This document shows, piece after piece, positions 28,317 to 37,250 of a stretch of 64,000 nt of DNA. The position numbers were made by a program, and so were the translations under genes. Source of the stretch: CAYMSF01 sp964392985 (GTDB lineage Bacteria > Verrucomicrobiota > Lentisphaeria > Victivallales > Victivallaceae); NCBI GenBank assembly GCA_964392985.1, contig CAYMSF010000001.1:75528-139527 (forward strand). Direction: 5' to 3'. Position 1 is the stretch's first letter. Each line of letters begins with the position of its first letter. The notes under the pieces were generated by a model. The model was given only the letters and a program-made list of their open reading frames with translations, had not been told where the DNA came from and did no database searches.

Positions 28317-28567
28317 TATCACCGTTTACCGCAGTAGCGGTATTCGTCGTCAAAATATATCAATGGACAGTCTCGCCTTTACTCCCTAAGTGTTGTCGTT
28401 TTCAGCCTACTTGTTCTCATTATGCAGTTGAAGCATTGTTAAAGCATGGTTTTATTAAAGGATGTTGTTTGTCGGCGTGGCGCATAGTACGTTGTCAGCC
28501 ATGGTGCAATGGTGGAGATGACCCGGTTCCGCAACCCGGTTCATGGCGAGGTCATGGAAAATTATAA
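28313..28567 (+). CDS. yidD: Membrane protein insertion efficiency factor YidD
   Basis: A small inner-membrane-associated protein thought to help YidC insert membrane proteins. The 84 residues show the family's W-T-V-S-P-L-L-P-K-C-C-R-F and Q-P-T-C-S-H-Y-A-V-E-A core and the conserved end R-C-Q-P-W-C-N-G-G-D-D-P-V. An upstream in-frame extension within rnpA was dropped because homology starts at this ATG and it gives a four-base ATGA coupling. Confidence 0.95.
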   Translation: MISPFTAVAVFVVKIYQWTVSPLLPKCCRFQPTCSHYAVEALLKHGFIKGCCLSAWRIVRCQPWCNGGDDPVPQPGSWRGHGKL

Positions 28568-28579
28568 AGGATAGTCACT

Positions 28580-30319
28580 GTGAAGTTTGATAAAGAAACA
28601 GTAATAGTATTTGCAATTTGTATCATTGTGTTGTTTTCCTGGAATCCGTTATGCCAGAAAATGGGTTGGATACAGGAAGAGAACAAAACTAGTCAGCAAC
28701 AGCTTCCGCAAAAAACTCCTGACAAAGTTGAACCAAAACCACAACAATTGTTACCAACTGTTGCTAAAACGACCACTCCTGAGACGGTAGTTGTTGACAA
28801 GACCCAACCATTGCTTGGCAATATCCCGCCTCAAATTATCTCCAACGGTTTCTTCTCTATGACCATTGATCCGGTAAGTGGCGTTGTTGCCTCAGTTAAA
28901 CTGGAAAAATTTCCATTATATTCTCATACCGGCAAGGTAACTTTATGTAATGGTTCGATTCCGGGGGCAACTGCAGTTTATAGCAAATCCGGAGAATGGA
29001 AAATTCAGGAATTGCTCGATAACAATCGCGGCACTGACAAGGCTTTCAGTACTACGAGAAAAATGGTTGACTCCAAAGGTCAGGCATTCCTCATGACCCA
29101 GCAATGGACAATATCAGATAATTATTCCACCGCCTATCAGATTACCATAAAAAATTTGAGTCAATCACCGTTATTGTTTGAACAGTTATTAGTTGATAGC
29201 GGCGGTATTCCACCTTTGCATTACCTTGCCGGCGATACCATTACTTCCGAGTCACATTGCGTGGACCTGATGCAAAGCAATGGCGATTTTATCGCAGTCA
29301 ATGCTGACGCTAAAGATAATGATTTTAACGCTGCGCCAACAGATACTGTTCAATGGTTGGGCATCACTAATAAATATTTTTGTTGTGTCCTCTTACCGGA
29401 AAAACCATTCGATGGCGGTGTTTTCATGCATCGACAGAAATTTACTGTTCCAGATAAACCGGGTACAGAATTTTATTTGGCTGGCGCCAGCGGCATCTAT
29501 AAAAATATCAACATCGAACCCGGCAAAGAACTCGTACTGAAATTCCAATACTATGCCGGTCCTAAAGTAATATCCGAATTTCAAAAATTTGACTCCTCTG
29601 TTGCTAAAGTTATGCATCTTTCCTGGGGGCCTTTGGACTGGCTGGCCCGGGTGATGCTTGTATTTCTGGTTTTTCTTAAATCATTTTGCGGCTCTTATGG
29701 ATGGAGCATCATTGTACTGACTATTATTGTGCGCCTCCTGTTCTGGCCGGTTACCCAGAAGGCTAATAACTCGATGAAACGGATGCAGAAACTGCAGCCT
29801 AAAGTAACCGAAATCAGGACTAAACATAAAGATAATCCTCAACAGATGAATGCTAAAATAATGGAGTTATATAAACAGGAAGGCGTAAACCCTCTTGGCG
29901 GATGTTTTCCCATTCTGTTACAAATTCCAGTATTTTTCGCTTTATATGCAACGCTGGATGGGGCAATTGAGTTGCGCCAGGTTTCATTTCTATGGGCAAA
30001 AGATTTAACCCTTCCGGATACTATTGCCGTTTTATTTAACCTTCTGCCATTGAATCCGTTGGTTCTGGTGATGACTGCATTAATGGTATTGCAGCAAAAA
30101 ATGACACCGTCGCCGGCAGATCCGATGCAACAAAAAATGTTAATGTTTATGCCGATTGTGATGCTGTTTGTTCTTTACAGTCTTCCTTCCGGTTTGACAC
30201 TTTACTGGACGGTAAGCCAAATATTCAGCATCTTGCAACTTTATGCCACACAGAAGTTCAGCAAAGATAATACAACGGCAGATAACAAAAATGCCAAACC
30301 AAATTTAAAAAACGCTTAA
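28580..30319 (+). CDS. yidC: Membrane protein insertase YidC
   Basis: YidC folds and inserts inner-membrane proteins with or without Sec. The 579-residue Gram-negative type has an N-terminal anchor (about 7-25), a P/Q/T-rich linker and a large periplasmic beta-supersandwich domain (about 80-340). The conserved five-helix insertase domain follows. It includes L-D-W-L-A-R-V-M-L, Y-G-W-S-I-I-V-L-T-I-I-V-R-L and Y-K-Q-E-G-V-N-P-L-G-G-C-F-P. The start is GTG at 28580, preceded by AAGGA. It lies 12 bases after yidD. Confidence 0.97.
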   Translation: MKFDKETVIVFAICIIVLFSWNPLCQKMGWIQEENKTSQQQLPQKTPDKVEPKPQQLLPTVAKTTTPETVVVDKTQPLLGNIPPQIISNGFFSMTIDPVSGVVASVKLEKFPLYSHTGKVTLCNGSIPGATAVYSKSGEWKIQELLDNNRGTDKAFSTTRKMVDSKGQAFLMTQQWTISDNYSTAYQITIKNLSQSPLLFEQLLVDSGGIPPLHYLAGDTITSESHCVDLMQSNGDFIAVNADAKDNDFNAAPTDTVQWLGITNKYFCCVLLPEKPFDGGVFMHRQKFTVPDKPGTEFYLAGASGIYKNINIEPGKELVLKFQYYAGPKVISEFQKFDSSVAKVMHLSWGPLDWLARVMLVFLVFLKSFCGSYGWSIIVLTIIVRLLFWPVTQKANNSMKRMQKLQPKVTEIRTKHKDNPQQMNAKIMELYKQEGVNPLGGCFPILLQIPVFFALYATLDGAIELRQVSFLWAKDLTLPDTIAVLFNLLPLNPLVLVMTALMVLQQKMTPSPADPMQQKMLMFMPIVMLFVLYSLPSGLTLYWTVSQIFSILQLYATQKFSKDNTTADNKNAKPNLKNA

Positions 30320-30351
30320 AATTGTTAAAGCGTAACAAGGAGTACCAAGTT

Positions 30352-31023
30352 ATGGTAAGTCAAGAAAAAATGGAACAGATTAAAGGCAATGTCTCAAAGA
30401 CACTGTCCACGATGCTAGATTATCTGGGACTGGAAGCATCACTCAAAGTTGAAGAAAAGGGAGCAAGACTCGCAGTTCTTATCAGTTCTGAAGAAGCCGG
30501 TCGCATTATCGGAAGAAAGGGTCAGACCCTGGAAGGTCTGCAACTTTTATTAAACCGCATGATGTTCAATGCCGATACCGATTGTCCCAAAATATCGCTT
30601 GATATTGATGGTTATTCAAGAAAAGGCGGAAAACCTCACGGCGATAATGATGGCGTTGCTGTAGAAAATGGCGAGGGACATTCAGAACGCAGAAGAGAAC
30701 GCAGTTATGACAGAGAACCCCGTCGACATGAAAATAGACCGCACGGTCGCAGAGAGCGCAGTGAACATGGCGAACGTTCTGAAAGTCGTCCGCGCCAGGA
30801 ACATTTCGAAGAAGACAGTCAGGCCCATGAAGAAAACCTTCAGCGCCAAGCTAATGATGCCGCGAAAGAAGTCAAACGTTGGGGTGAACCGGTTGTTCTT
30901 CCCAAAATGAATTCTCATGATCGTCGCATTATCCACATCACTCTTCAGGAAGATACTGAAATTACGACTGCGAGCGAAGGTGATGGGGCATTGAAAAATG
31001 TTATTATTTCTATCAAAAAATAA
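30352..31023 (+). CDS. jag: Jag/KhpB-like RNA-binding protein (KH and R3H domains)
   Basis: A 223-residue RNA-binding protein commonly linked to yidC. A KH domain contains G-R-I-I-G-R-K-G-Q-T-L-E-G-L (about residues 50-63). A highly charged R/E/H/G-rich linker (about 95-155) is probably disordered. The C-terminal R3H domain shows S-H-D-R-R-I-I-H. The ATG at 30352 was chosen because AAGGAG lies nine bases before it; ten upstream codons overlap no homology. The N-terminal Jag_N domain of Firmicute proteins is reduced to about 30 residues. Its role is probably post-transcriptional control of envelope growth. Confidence 0.92.
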   Translation: MVSQEKMEQIKGNVSKTLSTMLDYLGLEASLKVEEKGARLAVLISSEEAGRIIGRKGQTLEGLQLLLNRMMFNADTDCPKISLDIDGYSRKGGKPHGDNDGVAVENGEGHSERRRERSYDREPRRHENRPHGRRERSEHGERSESRPRQEHFEEDSQAHEENLQRQANDAAKEVKRWGEPVVLPKMNSHDRRIIHITLQEDTEITTASEGDGALKNVIISIKK

Positions 31024-31060
31024 CGATTATAAACAATTTTAATGGTTGTTTTTTTAAAAT

Positions 31061-31081
31061 GGGCGATTACATTAATCGCCC
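31061..31081 (+). terminator. Hairpin terminator after jag
   Basis: A perfect 9-bp GC-containing inverted repeat (31061-31069 with 31073-31081, three-base loop) follows the jag stop by 37 bases and precedes tRNA-Pro. A weaker AAACAA/TTGTTT stem with a run of T (31031-31055) lies just before it and may be the actual U-tract terminator. Confidence 0.5.
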
Positions 31082-31111
31082 AGTATCTTTGATAGTTAGG
31101 ATATTTTATGT

Positions 31112-31189
31112 CGGAGCGTGGCTCAGCCTGGCTAGAGCGCTGCGTTCGGGACGCAGAAGTCGGAGGTTCAAATCCTCTCGCTCCGACCA
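31112..31189 (+). tRNA. tRNA-Pro (anticodon CGG)
   Basis: Acceptor CGGAGCG pairs with CGCTCCG. The anticodon stem CTGCG/CGCAG encloses loop TTCGGGA with anticodon CGG. GGTTCAAATCC forms the T-arm, and CCA is encoded (31187-31189). The anticodon region GTTCGGGAC is the usual bacterial proline form. Confidence 0.95.
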
Positions 31190-31200
31190 TTTTCCCCTCT

Positions 31201-31217
31201 TTGTCACATCGTGACAA
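31201..31217 (+). terminator. Possible terminator of tRNA-Pro
   Basis: TTGTCAC-ATC-GTGACAA is a perfect 7-bp hairpin 12 bases after the tRNA. The downstream sequence is only mildly T-rich. Confidence 0.35.
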
Positions 31218-31512
31218 TTCCTGTCTAATTTTCTAATTTTGAACATGTTGTGAAATATTATTCTTTCATAAACCATTGACATTGCATGACCGCGATTGAC
31301 TATTAAAGACAGCATTATGTTCTACATTTTGTAAATTACCATTTTTAATTCAATCTCACTGGTGGTATCAGTATTGATTTCAGTAATGATTTTTTTGAAT
31401 CAAAATTCCCTAAGTTGTGTACTATTTATTTTATGATTTTACTGGAAAAAAACAATTTTAAGATTAGATTAAAATGAATTTGTTTTATTAATAATATGAT
31501 AAGGATTTACCA
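31218..31512. other. Intergenic region before gatB
   Basis: AT-rich, with no gene or structured RNA recognised. It should contain the gatB promoter. Confidence 0.45.
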
Positions 31513-32964
31513 ATGGCTGGATATGAAGCAGTAATTGGACTTGAGGTACATATTCAGGTCAGGACAAAAAGTAAAATGTTTTGTTCCTGTCCCAACTCTT
31601 ATGGTGAGCCACCAAACTCTTTAGTTTGTCCCGTTTGCATGGGGTATCCCGGTGTGTTGCCGTCCCCAAACCATGAGGCAATTAAAAAGACAATTATTGC
31701 CGGGTTGACTTGCAATTGCAAAATTGCTCATTTTAGCAAATTTGATCGTAAGAGCTATTTTTATCCTGATATGCCGAAGAATTATCAGATTTCACAATAC
31801 GATTTGCCCTTTTGCGGTCGTGGCATGGTTCATATTTCCGGGAAGGGTTTTTCCGGAGCAGAGCTTCCGGATAAAGATATCGGGGTTACACGAATCCATC
31901 TTGAGGAGGATGTGGCCAAGTTGACTCATTTCAATACCTGTAGCGGCGTTGATTATAATCGTGCCGGGGTTCCGTTAATGGAATGCGTCAGTGAACCGGA
32001 TATGCATTCTGCCGATGAAGCCTATGCATATTTAACCGCATTGAAGCAAATTATGCAATATGCGGATATAAGTGATTGTGATATGGAAAAAGGGCAGATG
32101 CGTTGCGATGTGAACATATCAATAAAGCCGGTGGGTTCTCCTGTTTTCGGTACAAAAATAGAGATAAAAAATCTCAACAGTTTCAGGGCTGTTCATCGTT
32201 CTCTGGTTTACGAGATATGGCGGCAGGAACAAGTATTGACTACTGGTGGCAAATTACAGCAGGAAACGCGCGGCTGGAATGATGAACGTGGCGAAACGTA
32301 CTTAATGCGGACAAAGGAAAGCGCGCACGATTATCGCTATTTCCCTGAGCCGGATCTTATGCCGGTAACATTTACACTCGAAGAAATTGATTCGTTAAAA
32401 AATCTGTTGCCGGAATTGCCGGGCGCTGCTCGAGCAAGATTTGTCAAGGACTACGGACTAACTGAATATGATGCGCACGTTTTAACCTTGGAAAAAAAAG
32501 TTGCTGCTTATTTTGACGCTTGTGCGAAAAAAGTAAAAACTCCCAAAATTCTTGCTAACTGGATTATATCAGAATTTATGCGGGAACTTTCCAGCCGTAA
32601 ACTTGGCATTGATGAATGCTCTGTTTCTCCCGACAAGTTGGCCGGTTTAATTCAAATGATTGAAAATAATTCTATTAATGGTAAAATTGCCAAAAACGTG
32701 TTCGTGGAAATGCTTGAATCCGGCAAGGATGCTCAGACAATTGTTGCGGAAAAGGGTATGTTGCAAGTAACTGATAGTGATGCTATAAATACTTATATTT
32801 CTCAAGTTATTGAGCAAAACACCACTCAGGTTGAACAGTATTTATCCGGCAAAACAATTGTACTGCAATTCCTTGTTGGTCAGGTAATGAAACTTAGTAA
32901 GGGCAAGGCCAATCCGCAAATCGCGGCTGAAATGCTTAAAAAAAGCATTGATGCTATAAAATAA
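31513..32964 (+). CDS. gatB: Aspartyl/glutamyl-tRNA amidotransferase subunit B
   Basis: GatB is the tRNA-binding and transamidation subunit that converts Glu-tRNA(Gln) or Asp-tRNA(Asn) to the amide form. The 483-residue protein starts with the family's G-L-E-V-H-I-Q. It carries the zinc cysteines C-S-C and V-C-P-V-C (about 23-44) and the Y-F-Y-P-D-M-P-K-N-Y-Q-I-S-Q active-site stretch. Later come H-L-E-E-D-V-A-K and D-Y-R-Y-F-P-E-P-D-L. The C-terminal YqeY-like helical domain is complete. AAGGA precedes the ATG. The partners gatA and gatC are not adjacent. Confidence 0.97.
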   Translation: MAGYEAVIGLEVHIQVRTKSKMFCSCPNSYGEPPNSLVCPVCMGYPGVLPSPNHEAIKKTIIAGLTCNCKIAHFSKFDRKSYFYPDMPKNYQISQYDLPFCGRGMVHISGKGFSGAELPDKDIGVTRIHLEEDVAKLTHFNTCSGVDYNRAGVPLMECVSEPDMHSADEAYAYLTALKQIMQYADISDCDMEKGQMRCDVNISIKPVGSPVFGTKIEIKNLNSFRAVHRSLVYEIWRQEQVLTTGGKLQQETRGWNDERGETYLMRTKESAHDYRYFPEPDLMPVTFTLEEIDSLKNLLPELPGAARARFVKDYGLTEYDAHVLTLEKKVAAYFDACAKKVKTPKILANWIISEFMRELSSRKLGIDECSVSPDKLAGLIQMIENNSINGKIAKNVFVEMLESGKDAQTIVAEKGMLQVTDSDAINTYISQVIEQNTTQVEQYLSGKTIVLQFLVGQVMKLSKGKANPQIAAEMLKKSIDAIK

Positions 32965-32973
32965 GTAAAGTTT

Positions 32974-33990
32974 TTATGGCGTCGTCGGGTTGCCTTCATG
33001 CAATATGACAGAATAACGTTCACGATCTGATACTTTCTCCATCCGCTTCGTTATGTAATGTTCTGTCTTAAATTGTTCATAAGAAATATTGCCGGCGTTA
33101 TTACTGTTTTCATAAATCATTTGGTCAGAATACCCGTTCAACAGGAACCTAATATCAAGAAAAATATCTTGATTTATGGCTATTTTTCGCAGGCTTGGAA
33201 TAAGAGATGTCATACAATTACTGGTAATAGTATTGTAAAATTTCGGTTTTATTATCAGCTTGTTAATCCTGTCAACTAAGTCAAGGAATAGTATTTTTCC
33301 ATTTTCCGGTGTTATCTTTAATTGATACATATAAACCTGCTCCTTGCGGAAATTAGTACGCAACATAAGCAAATCTGCTTCAGTACCAATTATATAAAGA
33401 CTTCCGTACTGTTTAAACAACCCGCCGAGGGCAGTTTGCTGTTGTCCTTTTATTAGTCTGGTTTCAGATGATATTGCGAGCCAACGGTTATCCTTGAAGC
33501 CGAAATCAAGAATAGTATGGGCAACCGCGGTATTGCCGTCCCAATATGAAAGTATTAACATAACCTTTTCTAACTTATCCAGATCATAATCACCGGAAAT
33601 ATATTTCACCTCATAATCATTTTCGCTGCGATAATTAAAGTCTCTAATGTTATTAACGGTTAAAATGTTTTTATGAATTTCAACTTCCGGCATTCTTGAC
33701 CATGGAATCTGCCAATCGGCGTTGTTTGTTGGTGTAATTGTAAACCACCATACAATCACAGGTAATGGCATGAGTAATAAAATAATTGAAACAATGGGGT
33801 GTTTGCGTTTTATAAATAAAACGGTCACAACTGAAGCAATTGCTACAATCCAATAAGCCCAGGCACATAACTGATGTAAAAACGGACAATGATAGTAAAT
33901 AACCATACTGCACCAGGCACACACCGATAAATAAACGAATAATGCGGTTACAACCTTCAGTTTTAATAGTATTTTATGCGGTCTGGTCAC
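32974..33990 (-). CDS. DUF4105 (Lnb-N-like) membrane protein
   Basis: A 338-residue protein with three hydrophobic N-terminal segments (about 8-30, 38-55 and 63-82), then a soluble domain that should be periplasmic. The domain follows the DUF4105 pattern: V-A-H-T-I-L-D-F-G-F, R-W-L-A-I-S-S-E-T-R, L-R-T-N-F-R-K-E and F-Y-N-T-I-T-S-N-C. DUF4105 matches the N-terminal periplasmic domain of lacto-N-biosidase-associated proteins and has been compared with papain-like thiol hydrolases. The conserved His and N-C residues would then be catalytic; activity is unproven. The start is GTG at 33990, ten bases after the lipase-like gene, so the two are co-transcribed and convergent with gatB. Confidence 0.8.
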   Translation of the reverse strand: MTRPHKILLKLKVVTALFVYLSVCAWCSMVIYYHCPFLHQLCAWAYWIVAIASVVTVLFIKRKHPIVSIILLLMPLPVIVWWFTITPTNNADWQIPWSRMPEVEIHKNILTVNNIRDFNYRSENDYEVKYISGDYDLDKLEKVMLILSYWDGNTAVAHTILDFGFKDNRWLAISSETRLIKGQQQTALGGLFKQYGSLYIIGTEADLLMLRTNFRKEQVYMYQLKITPENGKILFLDLVDRINKLIIKPKFYNTITSNCMTSLIPSLRKIAINQDIFLDIRFLLNGYSDQMIYENSNNAGNISYEQFKTEHYITKRMEKVSDRERYSVILHEGNPTTP

Positions 33991-34000
33991 GTATAACCTG

Positions 34001-35851
34001 TTATTTTATTTTTCCGATAGTACGGAGGTGTTGCCGTAATATTTTGTGCACATCCTCAATGGCTGCAGCGTTATCCTGTACACTGTGGCCTGATTCTACA
34101 ATCAATTCACTTTTTGCGGTATTTAAATGTGAGCTCCAATATGGCACAATTCCGTCTGTACCACCTGGGATACCGGCAGTTTGGTTATTACCGCAAATAG
34201 TATAGTATGGAACATTCTGAGCAAAAGGTATTTCGGATAATGCTCGTAATATTTTATTTTCCGGGACAAGATTATCCAGACCGGTATCGACGTGGATGTC
34301 ATTTTCATCATCTTCAATTGCAGGGTTAACCAGTCGTCGTAAATTATAGACGTGTTCTTTTAAGTAACTCGGTAGCGATATCCATGATGACGCCCAACGC
34401 GCATAAAACCAAGTCGCCATATCCGCCCCTTTATGCGGGGTGGCCATAAAAATAACTCCTTTAATAAAGTCGAGTTGTTCAAAGACCAGCATATTCATCA
34501 CAAACTGCTTTTCATCAGGTGTTAATGTTTTTTTTCCCATTTTTGCGGCAGGCAGGAATTTATCTTTCAAATTATTGCCGGTATTCTGTATCAGCGTTTT
34601 AGACAGTAACCCGCCCATGCTATGACTGACAATAATCATCTGGTTAAAATTAGCCTCGGCTTCCGGTGTTTTGAAGTCTGCCTTAGCTTCAGTCAATGAT
34701 TTACGCAACAAATATGCAGAATACAATACTGGATTACCAGTACTATAAGTAAAAAGCCATATTTGATAATTATGACGTATATCCGGATCATCCATTAAAA
34801 TATTTACCATCTGCGCCCATGTTCGAGGATTTGACATTAAACCGTGGACAAAAACTAGGGGAATTTTATTTTTTTCCAGCCGGTCAAGTGCGAACAAACC
34901 GAAATTATCGGTAGCATCGGCTTTAAACATTGAAGCAAAACCATCAATGATTGGCGGTTTGCGCAAGTCGTAAGCCAGCGGGGTGGTAAAATCTAAACTG
35001 AGTGGAATATTTTTTTCTCCAACCTTTACTGTATCCGTGGCGATGGTGTTGTATAATTCAACTCTAGATGGAATTATACCGTTTTCGGCATTACCCATTC
35101 GCAAAAAAAATGTTGCATGGTATGAACGTCCGGGCGCTGATTTAAACGGTGGCGGGACCGGAATTGAGATATCAGATTTAACAATTAATGGGACACCTAT
35201 TCCAGGTGTATACGAATAAACATAAAATCCCTCAGCACTATAACGATAGCATGATATAAGCTGTGTAGTTTTATCAACCGGACATGAAAGTTCAATTAAC
35301 GGTGGTTCAAATTTCAAAGTTAATCCTGCTATCGCAGGCAGACTGTATGTAGAGTTAAAAGCAATATTTTTATTGTTTAAATATTCAATTATAGTGTCCA
35401 GTGAAGCATTGTAGTATCTTACTACGATGAAAACATCCATACCATACGGTGCCGGTAAATCAGGATTTACTGTTTTATTAAATAAATATTGAGAGGCAAA
35501 ATAGGCTGCGGCACAGTGAAATGCTGTTTTTTTATCTGTATCCCCGGCATTCATTCCCGATACATAGCATAATTCAGTTAGAACATACAAATAATACTTG
35601 TTTTGAGACTTGCAATAATCCTGATAAATGTGATAAATAGCAGTCTCCGGATCATCATCATAAAGATTGCTTAATTGCCTGGACAATAAAAAAACACGGC
35701 AATTATTACTGATTTCATTAGTTCTGAAGGTCATGCTGCCATTTTTTTGAAACCATTCTGCTGACGACGTACTGGTAACGCTGATATTGCGACAACCTGA
35801 GAACAAGATTATCACAAAAATTGGTAATAAAAAATATTTAATTATTTGCAT
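34001..35851 (-). CDS. Alpha/beta-hydrolase lipoprotein, lipase/esterase-like
   Basis: A 616-residue predicted lipoprotein; the signal sequence ends in L-F-S-G-C with the lipidated cysteine near residue 20. The N-terminal 300 residues have no family I can name. From about residue 325 an alpha/beta hydrolase begins: V-F-V-H-G-L-M-S-N-P-R-T-W forms the oxyanion loop. I-V-S-H-S-M-G-G carries the nucleophile serine. A late G-T-D-G-I-V-P and the E-S-G-H-S segment offer the Asp and His of a triad. It is likely an envelope-anchored lipase or esterase. The ATG at 35851 was chosen for AAGGAT six bases upstream; earlier in-frame ATGs lengthen the signal sequence. It is the first gene of an operon with DUF4105. 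Confidence 0.82.
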   Translation of the reverse strand: MQIIKYFLLPIFVIILFSGCRNISVTSTSSAEWFQKNGSMTFRTNEISNNCRVFLLSRQLSNLYDDDPETAIYHIYQDYCKSQNKYYLYVLTELCYVSGMNAGDTDKKTAFHCAAAYFASQYLFNKTVNPDLPAPYGMDVFIVVRYYNASLDTIIEYLNNKNIAFNSTYSLPAIAGLTLKFEPPLIELSCPVDKTTQLISCYRYSAEGFYVYSYTPGIGVPLIVKSDISIPVPPPFKSAPGRSYHATFFLRMGNAENGIIPSRVELYNTIATDTVKVGEKNIPLSLDFTTPLAYDLRKPPIIDGFASMFKADATDNFGLFALDRLEKNKIPLVFVHGLMSNPRTWAQMVNILMDDPDIRHNYQIWLFTYSTGNPVLYSAYLLRKSLTEAKADFKTPEAEANFNQMIIVSHSMGGLLSKTLIQNTGNNLKDKFLPAAKMGKKTLTPDEKQFVMNMLVFEQLDFIKGVIFMATPHKGADMATWFYARWASSWISLPSYLKEHVYNLRRLVNPAIEDDENDIHVDTGLDNLVPENKILRALSEIPFAQNVPYYTICGNNQTAGIPGGTDGIVPYWSSHLNTAKSELIVESGHSVQDNAAAIEDVHKILRQHLRTIGKIK

Positions 35852-36123
35852 TGGCATATCCTTGTAAATTATATGTATTGAAAGCATTTTCATGACATCT
35901 TAATTTGATGCCATATAATAAAATTTCAACATCAATTTATTTATTAATGGTTTCAAAAATTTAGCACATTAACATTTTTTTCGTAACGGCCTATTTTGTT
36001 CCTGTTTTAATCATCAATGCCGTAATATTAAAATTATAGTAACTCTTACAATTGTTTTTAAAGGATGAATTGTCGTGAATACGAGTATTGTCAGCTTTAT
36101 TGAGTAGCGAAATTAATTAAAAA

Positions 36124-37053
36124 TCATGCAATGTTTAATGTTTTTTTCCTGCTGGAATAACTGGTTAATGCAAAGATAAAGATAAAAAGTAAAGTTCCGG
36201 CAACCACAATAATGATGCGTCCCCAAATAATATAACCGATTAATTTGCAGAAAACACTTGCCATAATAAAAAATGCAAACAAGGCAAAACTTTTCCCCGC
36301 CATCCAGTCATTCCCGCCCATCAATACAACAGAATGCATTTTTGTGCCAAGTATAAATGCTGGCAAACCGCCAACAGTAAGTGCCAGGGCTAACCAACAT
36401 GCATTAGAAAAAGGCGCGGTGGAACCGATAAAATATGATAAAGAACCAGAAACAGCCACAATAGTAACGGATAAACGTAATATCATTCCACACATTTTCT
36501 CCGGGGTATTAATCGCTATTTTTAATACTGGTCTGACGATAGAACCGCCCCCAATTCCTAATAGTGATGAAATCAGACCAGTTATCATCCCGGCTATTCC
36601 AACAATAAATTGTCGTCCCAGGCCACATTCTGGCAATCCATTTGCCGTATTCTCTTTATGCTCCACTGAAAACAGGGTGGCGATAATAGTAATTAACAAG
36701 ATGATAAGATAAAGCGATTCTTGAAATTTGTACGAACCATAAAGTTTGAATAAAAAATCGGCTAAGGGTTTGCCCCAAAGACTGCCAATAAATGAAAAAA
36801 AACACATTGGGATTGCGACTCTCAATCCCCAGGAACCGCGTCCCCACCCAATTTTAGGTGCTTGACGCCAAACCGTTGGCAATGTACTGGGCACCATTTG
36901 CATTAAGCTCGCGGCAACTGCAGTTTCAATGTTTACTCCATAGAGCAACAATGCCGGCATGATTAACCATCCACCGCCAAGTCCCCAGAAACCACCGGAA
37001 AGCATTGCACAGAAACCAGTGATAACACAGACTATCAATAATTGAATATCCAT
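36124..37053 (-). CDS. TSUP-family (TauE/SafE-like) permease
   Basis: A 309-residue inner-membrane protein with eight or nine hydrophobic helices. Two inverted glycine-rich signatures are characteristic of the TSUP family: G-G-F-W-G-L-G-G-G-W-L near residue 20 and S-L-L-G-I-G-G-G-S-I-V-R-P in the second half. Members export or import sulfite, sulfoacetate or other organosulfur and related anions; the substrate cannot be told here. No sulfur-metabolism gene adjoins it. It is monocistronic. Confidence 0.9.
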   Translation of the reverse strand: MDIQLLIVCVITGFCAMLSGGFWGLGGGWLIMPALLLYGVNIETAVAASLMQMVPSTLPTVWRQAPKIGWGRGSWGLRVAIPMCFFSFIGSLWGKPLADFLFKLYGSYKFQESLYLIILLITIIATLFSVEHKENTANGLPECGLGRQFIVGIAGMITGLISSLLGIGGGSIVRPVLKIAINTPEKMCGMILRLSVTIVAVSGSLSYFIGSTAPFSNACWLALALTVGGLPAFILGTKMHSVVLMGGNDWMAGKSFALFAFFIMASVFCKLIGYIIWGRIIIVVAGTLLFIFIFALTSYSSRKKTLNIA

Positions 37054-37194
37054 ATAGATTTTTAGTTGCGTATTCCTAACATAAAATTGAACCTCGTGTA
37101 GAATTCGGTAAAAATGACCAGACTATTCAGGCCGTTTTCTCAAATCATAAAACAATTACGCTGCATCTGCATAGTAAATAGTGACCGCAACTGT

Positions 37195-37246
37195 AAAAAA
37201 ATAATCATAACATTATAATACCATGTCAGCGAATTATAATGTTATG
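37195..37246 (-). terminator. Rho-independent terminator of serA
   Basis: A perfect 14-bp inverted repeat (37206-37219 with 37233-37246, 13-base loop) begins five bases after the serA stop. On the minus strand it is followed by ATTATTTTTTT (seven consecutive T). Confidence 0.8.
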
Positions 37247-37250
37247 AAAA

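Noticed and set aside
31106..31315. Minus-strand frames over tRNA-Pro
   Set aside because: Again the antisense of a tRNA; the R-E-D-L-N-L-R type peptide is a database artefact.
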